A stretch of 19,080 nt of DNA from Chitinophagaceae bacterium (GTDB lineage: Bacteria > Bacteroidota > Bacteroidia > Chitinophagales > Chitinophagaceae). The DNA lies in assembly GCA_030151745.1 (NCBI GenBank), contig JASLDA010000238.1, forward strand, positions 1 through 19,080, written 5' to 3'. Positions 1-6,725 of this stretch are shown here, one piece after another. Under the pieces are notes generated by a model. The model did no database searches. It saw only the letters and a list, made by a program, of their open reading frames with translations, and was not told where the DNA came from. The stretch's first letter is position 1, and every line of letters starts with the position of its first letter. A program made the position numbers and the translations under genes.

Positions 1-180
1 GTCCTGGTGCCTTTTCCCCACTGCGTAGCCATGTATATGAGCTACGACGGCCAGCCCCTGCTTACGAACGGGGCTATCGTCAGCGGCTCGATCTTCGTCA
101 ATCACGCGGCTGATTTCAGCTCGCCCTGTCCCAACACCTGCGGAACATACAACTGGCCCCAGGGGCTGATACCCGCATAA
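1..180 (+). CDS. C-terminal fragment of an unrecognised protein
   Basis: The first frame is open from base 1 to a TAA at 178-180 and gives the last 59 residues of a protein that begins before the window. The fragment has two cysteines close together (CPNTC) near its end and a mix of small, polar and aromatic residues, which would suit an exported protein. I recognise no domain. The next gene on the same strand starts 213 bases later, so a shared transcript is uncertain. This could also be a chance open frame, since GC-rich DNA has few stops. The codon mix and the clean stop make a real gene end somewhat more likely. Confidence 0.45.
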   Translation, partial: VLVPFPHCVAMYMSYDGQPLLTNGAIVSGSIFVNHAADFSSPCPNTCGTYNWPQGLIPA

Positions 181-393
181 GGCGCGGATTTGGACTGAAG
201 TCCTTGATTGCCGGCAGGAAAGCGCGCGGATTCACTGTATATTAAGCGGAATTTTTCGCGCCGGATAGGTCCGGCCTGTATCCAGTGCGTCTGCGCGCCT
301 TCGCGCCGGGCGGCATAGCGGAGCGGATTTCATACCTAGGAGATATTTATAGAGCAGGCGAAGGCGCTGACATAATCTGCAGAAACGAGAATT

Positions 394-1086
394 ATGGAAA
401 CGAGGTTACAGATAGAAGGTCGCTTTGAGAATCTTTTGAGGCCCGAGCTGGGGCTGGCAGTACTTTTTATCGGCATCGCCATGATTATGGCCCTGATAGC
501 CTTTAAAAGATTGGAATGCTCGATACGGCTTCTGGTCATTCATATCGTCCTTTCCCTTTACGTGGAACTGATAGGAACGCTGACCAACGGTACTCAGAAT
601 CACCTGCTGTTCACCGTTTATATCCCGTTCGATTTCGGCCTCATGCTCTTTGCTGCCCGCGATTATATTAAAAGCATCTTCAGGCCCCTCGCGCTGGTAT
701 GCTGCCTGGTATTTTTATCTTTATATGTCTACGCCCTTTATAGAGATGGCCTGAAGCTCATGCCGTTTATGGCAATGCTTACCTATTGGATCATGCTCCT
801 GGCCGTCTGGCTCATGGTGCTGGTGTTCAATATGAGACGCCCGCAAACGAACGAGACCCGAGGCATTTACTTTATCTCCGGGTTCGTGATGTTATTTTAC
901 GGATGTACTATCCCGATCTGGGCGATGTTCAGGTTCAATATGATAAATCACCCCCGGCTGGGCAACCTGCTGCAGAACACAAGCAGCGCCGTCAGCATGG
1001 CCAGGTACCTGTTCACGGGTGTGGGACTGCTTATCATAGCCCGCGGAAGCGCGAAGAAGGGACGCGCGGTGGATGCCGGGAGCTGA
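394..1086 (+). CDS. Seven-transmembrane protein of unknown function
   Basis: This 230-residue protein is dominated by hydrophobic helices. I count seven likely membrane segments, at about residues 19-37, 43-62, 70-88, 94-115, 120-146, 158-178 and 200-217. The C-terminal tail is short and basic (SAKKGR). The ATG at 394 is followed by a short amphipathic stretch before the first helix. I recognise no catalytic motif or named family. The gene lies 65 bases upstream of a histidine kinase that has only one membrane segment and no sensor domain, and a response regulator follows. An inferred role is a membrane sensor or modulator for that kinase, but nothing in the sequence proves it. A small transporter or a simple membrane protein of unrelated function is equally possible. 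Confidence 0.75.
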   Translation: METRLQIEGRFENLLRPELGLAVLFIGIAMIMALIAFKRLECSIRLLVIHIVLSLYVELIGTLTNGTQNHLLFTVYIPFDFGLMLFAARDYIKSIFRPLALVCCLVFLSLYVYALYRDGLKLMPFMAMLTYWIMLLAVWLMVLVFNMRRPQTNETRGIYFISGFVMLFYGCTIPIWAMFRFNMINHPRLGNLLQNTSSAVSMARYLFTGVGLLIIARGSAKKGRAVDAGS

Positions 1087-1151
1087 ATATCAGGGACCGC
1101 CGTACCTCGACGCGGAATCGATCAAGCGTGTAAACCAACTACATAAGATTC

Positions 1152-1940
1152 ATGGATGGCAATGATATCCTGTATACCATCATCGTAACGATGCTGGTCA
1201 TCGCCTTGCTCATCGCCGGTGTGATCGTAACGGTCTTCATCAGCCATCGCCGGGCTGAAAAGAGCCGGCAGGAGATAGCCCAGATGGAGCTGGATTATCA
1301 GAAAGAGCTCCGGGCTATCGAATCGGAAGTGCAGGAGGCGACCCTCAGCCACGTGTCGGGCGAGCTCCACGACAATATCGGCCAGCTGCTCACGTTCATG
1401 CGCCTGCAGCTGGAGAAGGAAAAGCTGCGCCGGCCCGAGTCCCTGCCCGCCCTGGAGCCCATTTCCGAAACCCTGAAGAGTACCATGCAGCAGGTGCGGC
1501 TCCTGAGCCATAGCCTCAGCAACGACTTCATCACGGACGGTGGCCTTCAGCGCGCCATTGCCCAGGAGGTCGAGCGCCTGCAGGGTCTCGGAAGGTTCGA
1601 GGTACGGTTTGAGACCGACGGGACGGAGCCCGAGCTTTCGAAGGACGCGCGCATTATCGCGTTCCGCATTTTCCAGGAGGCCATGGGAAATACGCTGAAG
1701 CACGCACAGGCCCGCCATCTCAATATCTCTCTCTACGGCAGCAAGGGCTTCAGGCTACAGCTCGAAGACGATGGTAAAGGCTTCGATCTGCGGCAGGCCA
1801 TGATCAACCAGAACGGGCTGGGTCTGAAAAATATGTACCGGCGCGCGCATATGGCAGGGTTGTTATGTGAACTTGTTTCCGCTCCGGGAACCGGTTGTAT
1901 TTTTACACTGAACGCGGCTCCGGGCAACCCGGCGGCCTGA
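1152..1940 (+). CDS. Sensor histidine kinase, NarL/DesK type, with no sensor domain
   Basis: This 262-residue kinase is predicted to autophosphorylate and pass the phosphate to the regulator encoded 10 bases downstream. One membrane helix (about residues 7-30) is followed by a basic, coiled-coil-like linker (about 31-62). The phosphoacceptor motif is GELHDNIGQLL with His73, the HisKA_3-like arrangement. The C-terminal ATPase domain shows an N-box (QEAMGNTLKHA), a G1 box (DDGKGFD) and a G2 region (GLGLKNM), so it looks catalytically complete. There is no periplasmic loop or PAS/GAF domain. The input must therefore come through the helix, from a partner, or from the cytoplasm. The preceding 7-TM gene is the obvious partner candidate. 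The ATG at 1152 places the membrane helix right at the N-terminus, as in relatives. Confidence 0.93.
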   Translation: MDGNDILYTIIVTMLVIALLIAGVIVTVFISHRRAEKSRQEIAQMELDYQKELRAIESEVQEATLSHVSGELHDNIGQLLTFMRLQLEKEKLRRPESLPALEPISETLKSTMQQVRLLSHSLSNDFITDGGLQRAIAQEVERLQGLGRFEVRFETDGTEPELSKDARIIAFRIFQEAMGNTLKHAQARHLNISLYGSKGFRLQLEDDGKGFDLRQAMINQNGLGLKNMYRRAHMAGLLCELVSAPGTGCIFTLNAAPGNPAA

Positions 1941-1950
1941 TAATGAAGAT

Positions 1951-2655
1951 ATGCAAGGGGCCGGCACCGGAATTATTTTAGTCGACGACCATGTCGTGGT
2001 CCGCAACGGGCTTGCGGAGCTGATCAGCATCATCGGCGATTACCGCATCGTCGGGCAATACGGCAATGGACAGGAGCTGCTGGACGCGATGCCTTTTCCC
2101 CAAGATGCGGCGCCGGAGCTGATCCTGCTGGATCTGACCATGCCCCTGCTGAACGGGGAGCAGACCGTGGCCGAGCTGCAGCGCCGGGGCTGTACGATCC
2201 CGGTCGTTATTCTGACCCTGAATACCGACGAAGCGACCATCCTGCGCCTGTACAAGCTGGGGATCCGGGCTTATCTGAGCAAGGAATGTTCTGCCGAAGA
2301 GCTGCGCGAAACGATCGAGGACGTGCTCAGCAAAGGCTTTCACCAGAGCGCGATGCTGCAGAAAGCGCTGATGGCCTCGCTGCATCCCTCCGCGCAGCAG
2401 AGCGATGCCCGGGACGCCATCCTGAGGCGCATGACCCCGCGCGAGCTGGAGTTTCTCCGCCTTGTCTGCGACGAGCAGGAGTTTACCTATGAGCAGATGG
2501 CAACCCAGATGGGCGTCAGCCGGCGCACGGTAGACGGATACCGGGAATCGCTGTTCGAGAAGTTCGAGATCCGGAGTAAAACGGGATTGGTCCTTTTTGC
2601 CACCAGGCACCGGCTAACCGGTACGGAGCCGGAAGCCGGTGCGGCGGCGGGTTAA
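1951..2655 (+). CDS. Response regulator, NarL/FixJ family (REC-LuxR HTH)
   Basis: This 234-residue DNA-binding regulator is the likely partner of the kinase that ends 10 bases upstream. The receiver domain spans about residues 6-125. It has the acidic pair Asp12-Asp13, the phosphoacceptor Asp61 in LILLDLTMP, the switch Thr89 (VVILTLN) and the conserved Lys111 (AYLSKE). The LuxR-type helix-turn-helix occupies about 160-220. It begins TPRELEFLRL and carries the recognition-helix segment GVSRRTVDGYRESL. All key residues are present, so phosphorylation-dependent regulation is expected. The targets cannot be read from this window; the adjacent 7-TM gene or the operon itself is possible. The C-terminus is a short Gly/Ala-rich tail. 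Confidence 0.95.
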   Translation: MQGAGTGIILVDDHVVVRNGLAELISIIGDYRIVGQYGNGQELLDAMPFPQDAAPELILLDLTMPLLNGEQTVAELQRRGCTIPVVILTLNTDEATILRLYKLGIRAYLSKECSAEELRETIEDVLSKGFHQSAMLQKALMASLHPSAQQSDARDAILRRMTPRELEFLRLVCDEQEFTYEQMATQMGVSRRTVDGYRESLFEKFEIRSKTGLVLFATRHRLTGTEPEAGAAAG

Positions 2656-2664
2656 AGGACGTTT

Positions 2665-3219
2665 TCATAGGGTAGCCGCCATCGACATAATGCCGGCAGG
2701 TCGGGTCAAAAGGGGCCGGTTGAGGCAGGGGGGGAGCTCGTCGAGCGCCAGAAGGTATTGAGGGCCGTGCGGGAAAGGTTTCCCTTCGCGCAGCAGCTCG
2801 TAGTGTTTGTTTTGTTCGTCTATAAACAGCTCGTAGCGGAGGCCGTGAGCGATGAATTGAACCCTGATGTTCTCGATCAGGAGCTGGCTGTCCTTGTCTC
2901 CCCTGATCAGGTTCCGTCCGCAGCTCAGCGTGGAAAACGCATGACCGCGGCCCCGGAACTTATGCAGGATCTCCCGGCCGTCGCTGAAGCTCTGCCGCAC
3001 TTGCAGCTCGATCTTCGTGTACCCGCTGAAGCTGTGCCGGAAAAGCACCCGTTCCCGGTTGCCCGCCGCCGGCCGGCAAGCTACCGAAATATGCGCGCCG
3101 GGGCTGCCAAGCAGCAGCTTCCAGGTCGTGGCGGTATCCGTACTGCTTCTACGATAATTGCCCAGTCCGAAAATCCGTTCGAAGGCTGCGCGAAGGGGTT
3201 GCAGAGGGTTTATTTTCAT
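2665..3219 (-). CDS. Unrecognised cytoplasmic protein, about 184 residues
   Basis: I place the start at the ATG whose complement lies at 3217-3219 (MKINPLQPLR). The frame stays open further upstream, but a promoter match sits at 3247-3278, so the earlier non-ATG starts would fall too close to or before the transcript start. The protein has no signal peptide and no membrane helix. It shows alternating hydrophobic and charged segments (for example FIAHGLRYELFIDE) that suggest a beta-rich fold. I do not recognise the family. Its end lies 10 bases from the stop of the response regulator on the other strand, so the two genes converge with almost no spacer. A plus-strand open frame at 2758-3231 covers the same DNA. 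I prefer this strand because of its more protein-like composition and its promoter. Confidence 0.65.
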   Translation of the reverse strand: MKINPLQPLRAAFERIFGLGNYRRSSTDTATTWKLLLGSPGAHISVACRPAAGNRERVLFRHSFSGYTKIELQVRQSFSDGREILHKFRGRGHAFSTLSCGRNLIRGDKDSQLLIENIRVQFIAHGLRYELFIDEQNKHYELLREGKPFPHGPQYLLALDELPPCLNRPLLTRPAGIMSMAATL

Positions 3220-3246
3220 AACGGCGCTTGAAGGTTGAGAACAAGG

Positions 3247-3278
3247 CAAAAGTATCCTCGGCGACTGCCTCGCATCAA
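3247..3278 (-). promoter_or_regulatory. Bacteroidota-type promoter for the gene at 2665-3219
   Basis: On the minus strand, a TTG (3276-3278) is followed after 21 bases by TACTTTTG (3247-3254). This matches the Bacteroidota sigma-A consensus of TTG, a 17-23 base spacer and TAnnTTTG. The transcript would start around 3240 and give a leader of about 20 bases before the ATG at 3219. The match and its position are seen in the sequence; activity is inferred. Confidence 0.6.
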
Positions 3279-3354
3279 GCGTACTTTGTGCAGCAGGGGG
3301 CGGGTATTTTTACGGGGGTATGTTTACGGGCGCCTCCAGACATTGATTATCAAC

Positions 3355-3384
3355 AAAAAAGCACCCTTATACAAGGATGCTTTT
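3355..3384 (-). terminator. Rho-independent terminator for the T9SS-domain gene
   Basis: Read on the minus strand, an 11-base arm (AAAGCATCCTT), a 4-base loop and a matching arm (AAGGGTGCTTT, one G-U pair) run into six T residues. This is a canonical intrinsic terminator. It lies 28 bases beyond the stop codon of the gene at 3412-3864. Read on the plus strand, the arm has a C-A mismatch and only a short T run, so it acts mainly on the minus strand. It separates that gene from the next minus-strand gene, which has its own promoter. Confidence 0.8.
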
Positions 3385-3411
3385 ATCAGCAGGGCACTCA
3401 CACACACCTCG

Positions 3412-3864
3412 TTATTGACTTTTCGACAACTGAATGCTCTGGGGCTCTTTACCCTGTTCCTGGACCTGCAGCGCATACAGGCCGTCCGGCAGGGAAGAAA
3501 TATCGATATCGAAGCGGCCCGATCCGGCCGGGTAGAGGAATGATTGGACTACCACGCCGTTATAGTTGATGATAGAGACCGTGACGGGCTCCGTCGTAGC
3601 GCCGGTAAGCAGGATGCGGGTATAGGTAGTTGCCGGGTTGGGATATACCTGGTCTATATGTGCGGTCTGCAGGTTTGCCCGTTGGGCCCTGCTCATCTCC
3701 CAGGTATAGTCCGCGTAGACCTCGTTCGGCGAAGCAACGGTGCCGCCGGTGTAGGTGGGAGGGCCGAATTGGTTGTTCACGTTCGAATACCCTTCCTGCG
3801 CGCTCGCAACCGTGGCCAAGCCCAGGACCGCGGCGCATCCAATCCATTGTATCAGGCGTTTCAT
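3412..3864 (-). CDS. Short secreted protein with a T9SS type A sorting domain
   Basis: I choose the ATG at 3864, which gives 150 residues and starts with a clean signal peptide (MKRLIQWIGC onward, cleavage after about VASAQ, residue 23). The mature protein has only about 45 residues of Asn/Gly/Thr-rich sequence. It then goes straight into a C-terminal T9SS type A domain starting at VYPNPATTYTRI and ending in a short tail after DGLYALQV. In this family the domain directs export across the outer membrane by the type IX system and is often cleaved or attached to the surface. Here almost no cargo precedes it. Whether the short N-terminal part is functional is unknown. The gene has its own terminator just downstream. 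An upstream extension from a TTG codon would spoil the signal peptide, so I rejected it. Confidence 0.85.
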   Translation of the reverse strand: MKRLIQWIGCAAVLGLATVASAQEGYSNVNNQFGPPTYTGGTVASPNEVYADYTWEMSRAQRANLQTAHIDQVYPNPATTYTRILLTGATTEPVTVSIINYNGVVVQSFLYPAGSGRFDIDISSLPDGLYALQVQEQGKEPQSIQLSKSQ

Positions 3865-4097
3865 CTCTGAGAGCGTTGGTTCACCTGTATAGTGTAAAAG
3901 AACGTACCAGAGCATGATCAAAGAATTGTTACAATGCGACGCCTGTAGCAAGGCCTTGGCCGGCAGGCTTTTCAGGCTTGGGGTATTTGCTGAAATTCGC
4001 GGCTTGTGAGCCGGGAACGAACTGCAGCGGGAGCCAGGGCGGGCATATACTTCCCTGGTTGCGGCATGAATTTGCCGCCGCGTGTAAAAACTTATTC

Positions 4098-5030
4098 ATG
4101 AAATATGGTTATGTGCCGGACGATGCGCTATTGGACCGGATCGACTTCAGGCTGCCGCCCGACGATCCAGGCAATGCGGAGGTTTTGGCCAGGGGAATAA
4201 AGCCCTTGTCGCCTGCCGTCTACGTGGGATGTGCAGAGTACCGGGTAAAGGAGTGGAAGGGACTGATGTACTCGCAGCGGGCTAAGGAGACGGAGATGCT
4301 GACATTATACGCCGCTCAGTTTGAGACGATAGAGATGAACGGTACGCATTACCGGATCTATCCCCCGGAGCAAGTCGCGAAGTGGGCGGACGCTACAGGG
4401 CCGCGGCATTTCCGCTTCGTGCCGAAATTCCCGAAATTCATTTCCAATGAGAATCACAGCCTTGCCGAGCTGCAGGAGCTTACCTCCGGCTTTTTAGAAA
4501 GCGTCCAGGCATTCGGGCCGCGCCTCGGTCCGATGTTCCTGCAGATGAGCGAGTATTTCAGTCCTGAGAACCGCCGGGGCTTTTTCGCGTACCTGGCCTC
4601 GCTGCCGGAAGGCTTCACGTATTTCGTCGAGCTCCGCCATCCCGACTGGTTTCTGCACCCTGCCATTAGGCAGGACCTGCTGGCGGCCCTGCGCTCGCTG
4701 GGGATCGGGCTGGTGCTTACGGACACGCCGGGGCACCGGGAGGTCTGTCATATGGCGCTCGGTATTCCGAAGGCACTGATCCGCTTCGTCGGTCGGCACC
4801 GGCATCCGAGCACGGCCGCACGGATCAGCGACTGGGCCGGGAGGCTGAAATCCTGGCTGGACGCCGGCCTGGAGGAAGCGTATTTTATCGTTCATACCGG
4901 CCTCTCCGCCCCGCTCACCGCGGCGCAGGTTATCCCGGAGTTCAACGCGAAGCTGGGCACGGAGATCCCTATGCCCCGGTTGCTGGCAGGCATGCTGCCG
5001 ACGGAAGCGCCGGGGGAGCTGGGGTTCTAG
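4098..5030 (+). CDS. DUF72 family protein (YecE-like)
   Basis: The protein has 310 residues from the ATG at 4098, the usual start for Bacteroidota members (MKYGYVPDD, then DFRLPPDDP). DUF72 proteins have a TIM-barrel-like fold and no firmly established reaction. Typical family blocks are visible: YVGCAEYRVKEWKG near the N-terminus, FETIEMNGTHYRIYPPE, HFRFVPKFPKFISN, a Phe-Leu-Gln-Met segment (PMFLQMSEYF), and FVELRHPDWF in the middle. The C-terminal part contains RFVGRH and AYFIVHTG, again as expected. The frame is open back to a TTG at 3978, but the added 40 residues look non-family and I excluded them. The protein is cytoplasmic with no signal peptide. The gene ends 4 bases before a long hairpin and appears to be a single-gene transcript. 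Confidence 0.92.
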   Translation: MKYGYVPDDALLDRIDFRLPPDDPGNAEVLARGIKPLSPAVYVGCAEYRVKEWKGLMYSQRAKETEMLTLYAAQFETIEMNGTHYRIYPPEQVAKWADATGPRHFRFVPKFPKFISNENHSLAELQELTSGFLESVQAFGPRLGPMFLQMSEYFSPENRRGFFAYLASLPEGFTYFVELRHPDWFLHPAIRQDLLAALRSLGIGLVLTDTPGHREVCHMALGIPKALIRFVGRHRHPSTAARISDWAGRLKSWLDAGLEEAYFIVHTGLSAPLTAAQVIPEFNAKLGTEIPMPRLLAGMLPTEAPGELGF

Positions 5031-5033
5031 GGA

Positions 5034-5074
5034 GTATCAAGGTGTCACCTCCGGCGGAGGTGACACCTTGATAC
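5034..5074. terminator. Very long perfect hairpin between converging genes
   Basis: A 20-base arm (5034-5053, GTATCAAGGTGTCACCTCCG) is followed by one base and its exact reverse complement (5055-5074). It starts 4 bases after the DUF72 stop and ends 7 bases before the stop of the minus-strand gene at 5081. It probably works as a bidirectional terminator, or as a 3-prime-end stabiliser for both mRNAs. Neither side has a T run, so classical intrinsic termination is uncertain. Confidence 0.7.
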
Positions 5075-5080
5075 GGAAGC

Positions 5081-5329
5081 TTAGTCGGCCCGGCGGCCGC
5101 GGTTATTCAGCAGGGCGACGAGCAGGAGTATGAATACAGCTGCGCCGACTATCCACACCCAGGGAGCGGCATACCAGCCGTCCGCAGATGTAGTCGTGGA
5201 TGTTGTCGTTGTCGAGCTGGAGCTGGATCCGCCGGCAGGGTCCTGTGCCTGTGCATAAGCGAGAGGCAGCATGATGAGCAGATTCAGCAGAGCGATCCGG
5301 AGCGGTAATGAGCTTGTTCCTGTTTTCAT
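5081..5329 (-). CDS. Small membrane protein: signal peptide, Ser/Thr linker, one helix
   Basis: This 82-residue protein has three clear parts. Residues 1-29 form a signal peptide or first helix (LPLRIALLNLLIMLPL), with a likely cleavage near AYAQAQ. Residues 31-49 are a run of Gly, Ser and Thr only, typical of a flexible extracytoplasmic linker. Residues 50-76 hold the motif WYAAPWVWIVG followed by a hydrophobic helix, and the tail is basic (RGRR). The arrangement implies a periplasmic linker and a single inner-membrane anchor with the basic tail inside. I do not know its function; similar small proteins are, from memory, common in Bacteroidota. The start at 5329 gives a normal signal peptide. 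The gene is divergent from the flavin reductase-like gene and converges on the DUF72 gene. Confidence 0.8.
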   Translation of the reverse strand: MKTGTSSLPLRIALLNLLIMLPLAYAQAQDPAGGSSSSSTTTTSTTTSADGWYAAPWVWIVGAAVFILLLVALLNNRGRRAD

Positions 5330-5454
5330 GGCATTATAGATTTAGTCGGGGCCGGCCGGAAAAGCCGCTGGTAATGGTTCCTTTTACCAAAGATGTGCCA
5401 GCCCGGCTCATGCGCTCCGCCCCCCGCCGTAACTTGCGACCGTAATTACTGCCT

Positions 5455-6336
5455 ATGAGAATTGTCCCCGGAGAGATCAGCACGGCCCTGCTGCACGCCC
5501 ACCTGCTGGGTGCCGTCGCCCCGCGCCCTATCTGCTTTGCCTCTACCGTAGATGCCGAAGGCCGGCCCAACCTGTCTCCGTTTTCCTTCTTCAATGTCTT
5601 CGGCTCCAATCCGCCGGTCCTGATTTTTTCGCCGGCCCGCCGTGTCCGGGACAATACCATAAAGCATACGCTGGAGAATATCTACGCGACCAAGGAAGTG
5701 GTCATCAACGTCGTAAATCATTCCATCGTGCAGCAGATGAACCTCGCCTCATGCGAGTTCCCCGCCGGTGTCGACGAGTTCCGGAAAGCCGGCTTCACTG
5801 CCCTTCCTTCGGAAAAGGTAAAGCCGTTCCGGGTGGCGGAAAGCCCGGCCCAGCTTGAGTGCAAGGTGCTGCAGGTGATCGAGACGGGACAGCACGGCGG
5901 CGCCGGAAATCTCATCGTCTGCGAGCTGGTCTGCATGCACCTGAACGACGAGGTGCTGAACGAGAAGGGCGTCATCGACCCGCATAAGATCGACCTGGTG
6001 GCCCGCATGGGCGGCGATTACTACTGCCGCGCTTCGGGCAGCTCGGTGTTTACCGTTCCGAAGCCCAACACGCAGCTCGGAGTCGGCATCGACGCCCTGC
6101 CGGAATCCATCCGGCGCAGCAGCGTGCTTACCGGCAACAACCTGGGCATACTCGGCAACAGCACCGCGGTGCCGGTCGTGGACGAGCCTCTGTACGACGA
6201 ACGCCTGAGCCAGATCATGCGCGACTACGATACCGACGCGCTGGCCCTGGAGCACGCCCTGCATACCTATGCCAAGGAGCTGCTGGATCAGGGAGAGGTG
6301 GACAAGGCCTGGGCCGTGCTCCTGGCAGGGGAATAG
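5455..6336 (+). CDS. Flavin reductase-like domain protein (FMN-binding split barrel)
   Basis: This 293-residue protein belongs to the DIM6/NTAB-type flavin reductase family, which binds FMN and often reduces it with NAD(P)H for a partner oxygenase. The diagnostic region is at the N-terminus: VAPRPICFASTVDAEG, NLSPFSFFNVFGSNPP and VLIFSPARRVRDNTIKHT. It is followed by KEVVINVVN and a Glu/Phe/Arg stretch (GVDEFRKAG). Residues 140-165 (GGAGNLIVCELVCMHLND) complete the barrel. About 90 residues follow the barrel (from about 200). They are charged and helical and probably extend the dimer or act as a lid. The start is the ATG at 5455. No partner oxygenase is adjacent, although a flavin-dependent halogenase-like gene lies 3.7 kb downstream. 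A repeat-rich stretch follows the stop. Confidence 0.9.
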   Translation: MRIVPGEISTALLHAHLLGAVAPRPICFASTVDAEGRPNLSPFSFFNVFGSNPPVLIFSPARRVRDNTIKHTLENIYATKEVVINVVNHSIVQQMNLASCEFPAGVDEFRKAGFTALPSEKVKPFRVAESPAQLECKVLQVIETGQHGGAGNLIVCELVCMHLNDEVLNEKGVIDPHKIDLVARMGGDYYCRASGSSVFTVPKPNTQLGVGIDALPESIRRSSVLTGNNLGILGNSTAVPVVDEPLYDERLSQIMRDYDTDALALEHALHTYAKELLDQGEVDKAWAVLLAGE

Positions 6337-6385
6337 GAACTGCGCTGCCGGGCTGCAGCCGCTGGCGATATGCCGGTGGAAATCC

Positions 6386-6466
6386 GCAGCACTTTCTCCC
6401 TGTCATCCAGAGCTCTTATGCTGCGCGGAGCAATCATTGGGGAGATGACAATGGAGTCTGCACTGC
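6386..6466. repeat. Degenerate palindromic unit (first of the repeat cluster)
   Basis: The left arm (6386-6407, ending CTCCCTGTCATC) is imperfectly complementary to the right arm (6444-6466, starting GATGACAATGGAG). The similarity is clear over about 13 bases with one gap. The loop is about 36 bases. It looks like a decayed member of the same intergenic palindrome class as its neighbours. Confidence 0.45.
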
Positions 6467-6472
6467 TTTTCG

Positions 6473-6525
6473 TCCCTGTCACCCTGAGCTTGTCGAAGGG
6501 TGAGCTTGTCGAAGGGCGGCAGGGA
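6473..6525. repeat. REP-like palindrome with the CCCTGAG...TCGAAGGG core and an internal duplication
   Basis: Outer arms TCCCTG (6473-6478) and CAGGGA (6520-6525) enclose the core TCACCCT...AGGGTGA (6479-6485 and 6497-6503). The 16-base segment TGAGCTTGTCGAAGGG occurs twice head to tail, at 6485-6500 and 6501-6516. The core resembles a very widespread bacterial intergenic palindrome. Confidence 0.8.
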
Positions 6526-6545
6526 AGGCAACAGTGCCTCCGGCG

Positions 6546-6612
6546 CTTTTCATGCCCTGGTTCGACTCCGGTTCGCCCGAACCCGAACCTGCGCTCACCA
6601 TGACATGAAAAG
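6546..6612. repeat. Palindromic unit with a GGTTCGACTCC core, copy 1
   Basis: Perfect 9-base arms, CTTTTCATG (6546-6554) and CATGAAAAG (6604-6612), enclose further imperfect pairing. The apex carries a smaller palindrome, GGTTCG-CC-CGAACC. The same unit recurs exactly 180 bases downstream (6726-6792) with an ungapped alignment. Confidence 0.75.
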
Positions 6613-6660
6613 AGTTCACGTAACGAGCTGTCACGGGTGGGGAGGTTACAGTGAAACTTG

Positions 6661-6716
6661 CGCCGCCTGGTTCATGTCACCCTGAGCAGTCGAAGGGCGG
6701 CATGAACCAGGCGGCG
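6661..6716. repeat. REP-like palindrome with perfect 16-base arms
   Basis: CGCCGCCTGGTTCATG (6661-6676) is matched exactly by CATGAACCAGGCGGCG (6701-6716). The apex holds the core CACCCTGAGCAGTCGAAGGG. It is the same core as the unit at 6473-6525 but with different outer arms. The perfect arms suggest recent arrival or compensatory maintenance. Confidence 0.8.
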
Positions 6717-6725
6717 CTTCAAGGG

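Noticed and set aside
3235..3569. Two overlapping plus-strand open frames between the minus-strand genes
   Set aside because: They cover a clear minus-strand promoter and terminator and the end of the T9SS domain, and they show no domain of their own.
3978..4097. N-terminal extension of the DUF72 protein from a TTG at 3978
   Set aside because: Family members of this phylum start at the MKYG-type segment, and the extension has no family similarity.
6559..6569. GGTTCGACTCC resembling a tRNA T-arm
   Set aside because: No acceptor, D or anticodon arm fits around it, and the sequence recurs as part of the 180-base-offset palindromic unit.
6370..6603. Small open frame in the repeat cluster
   Set aside because: It runs through three palindromic units, and its protein is explained by repeat DNA (LSLSKGELVEG from the REP-like core).
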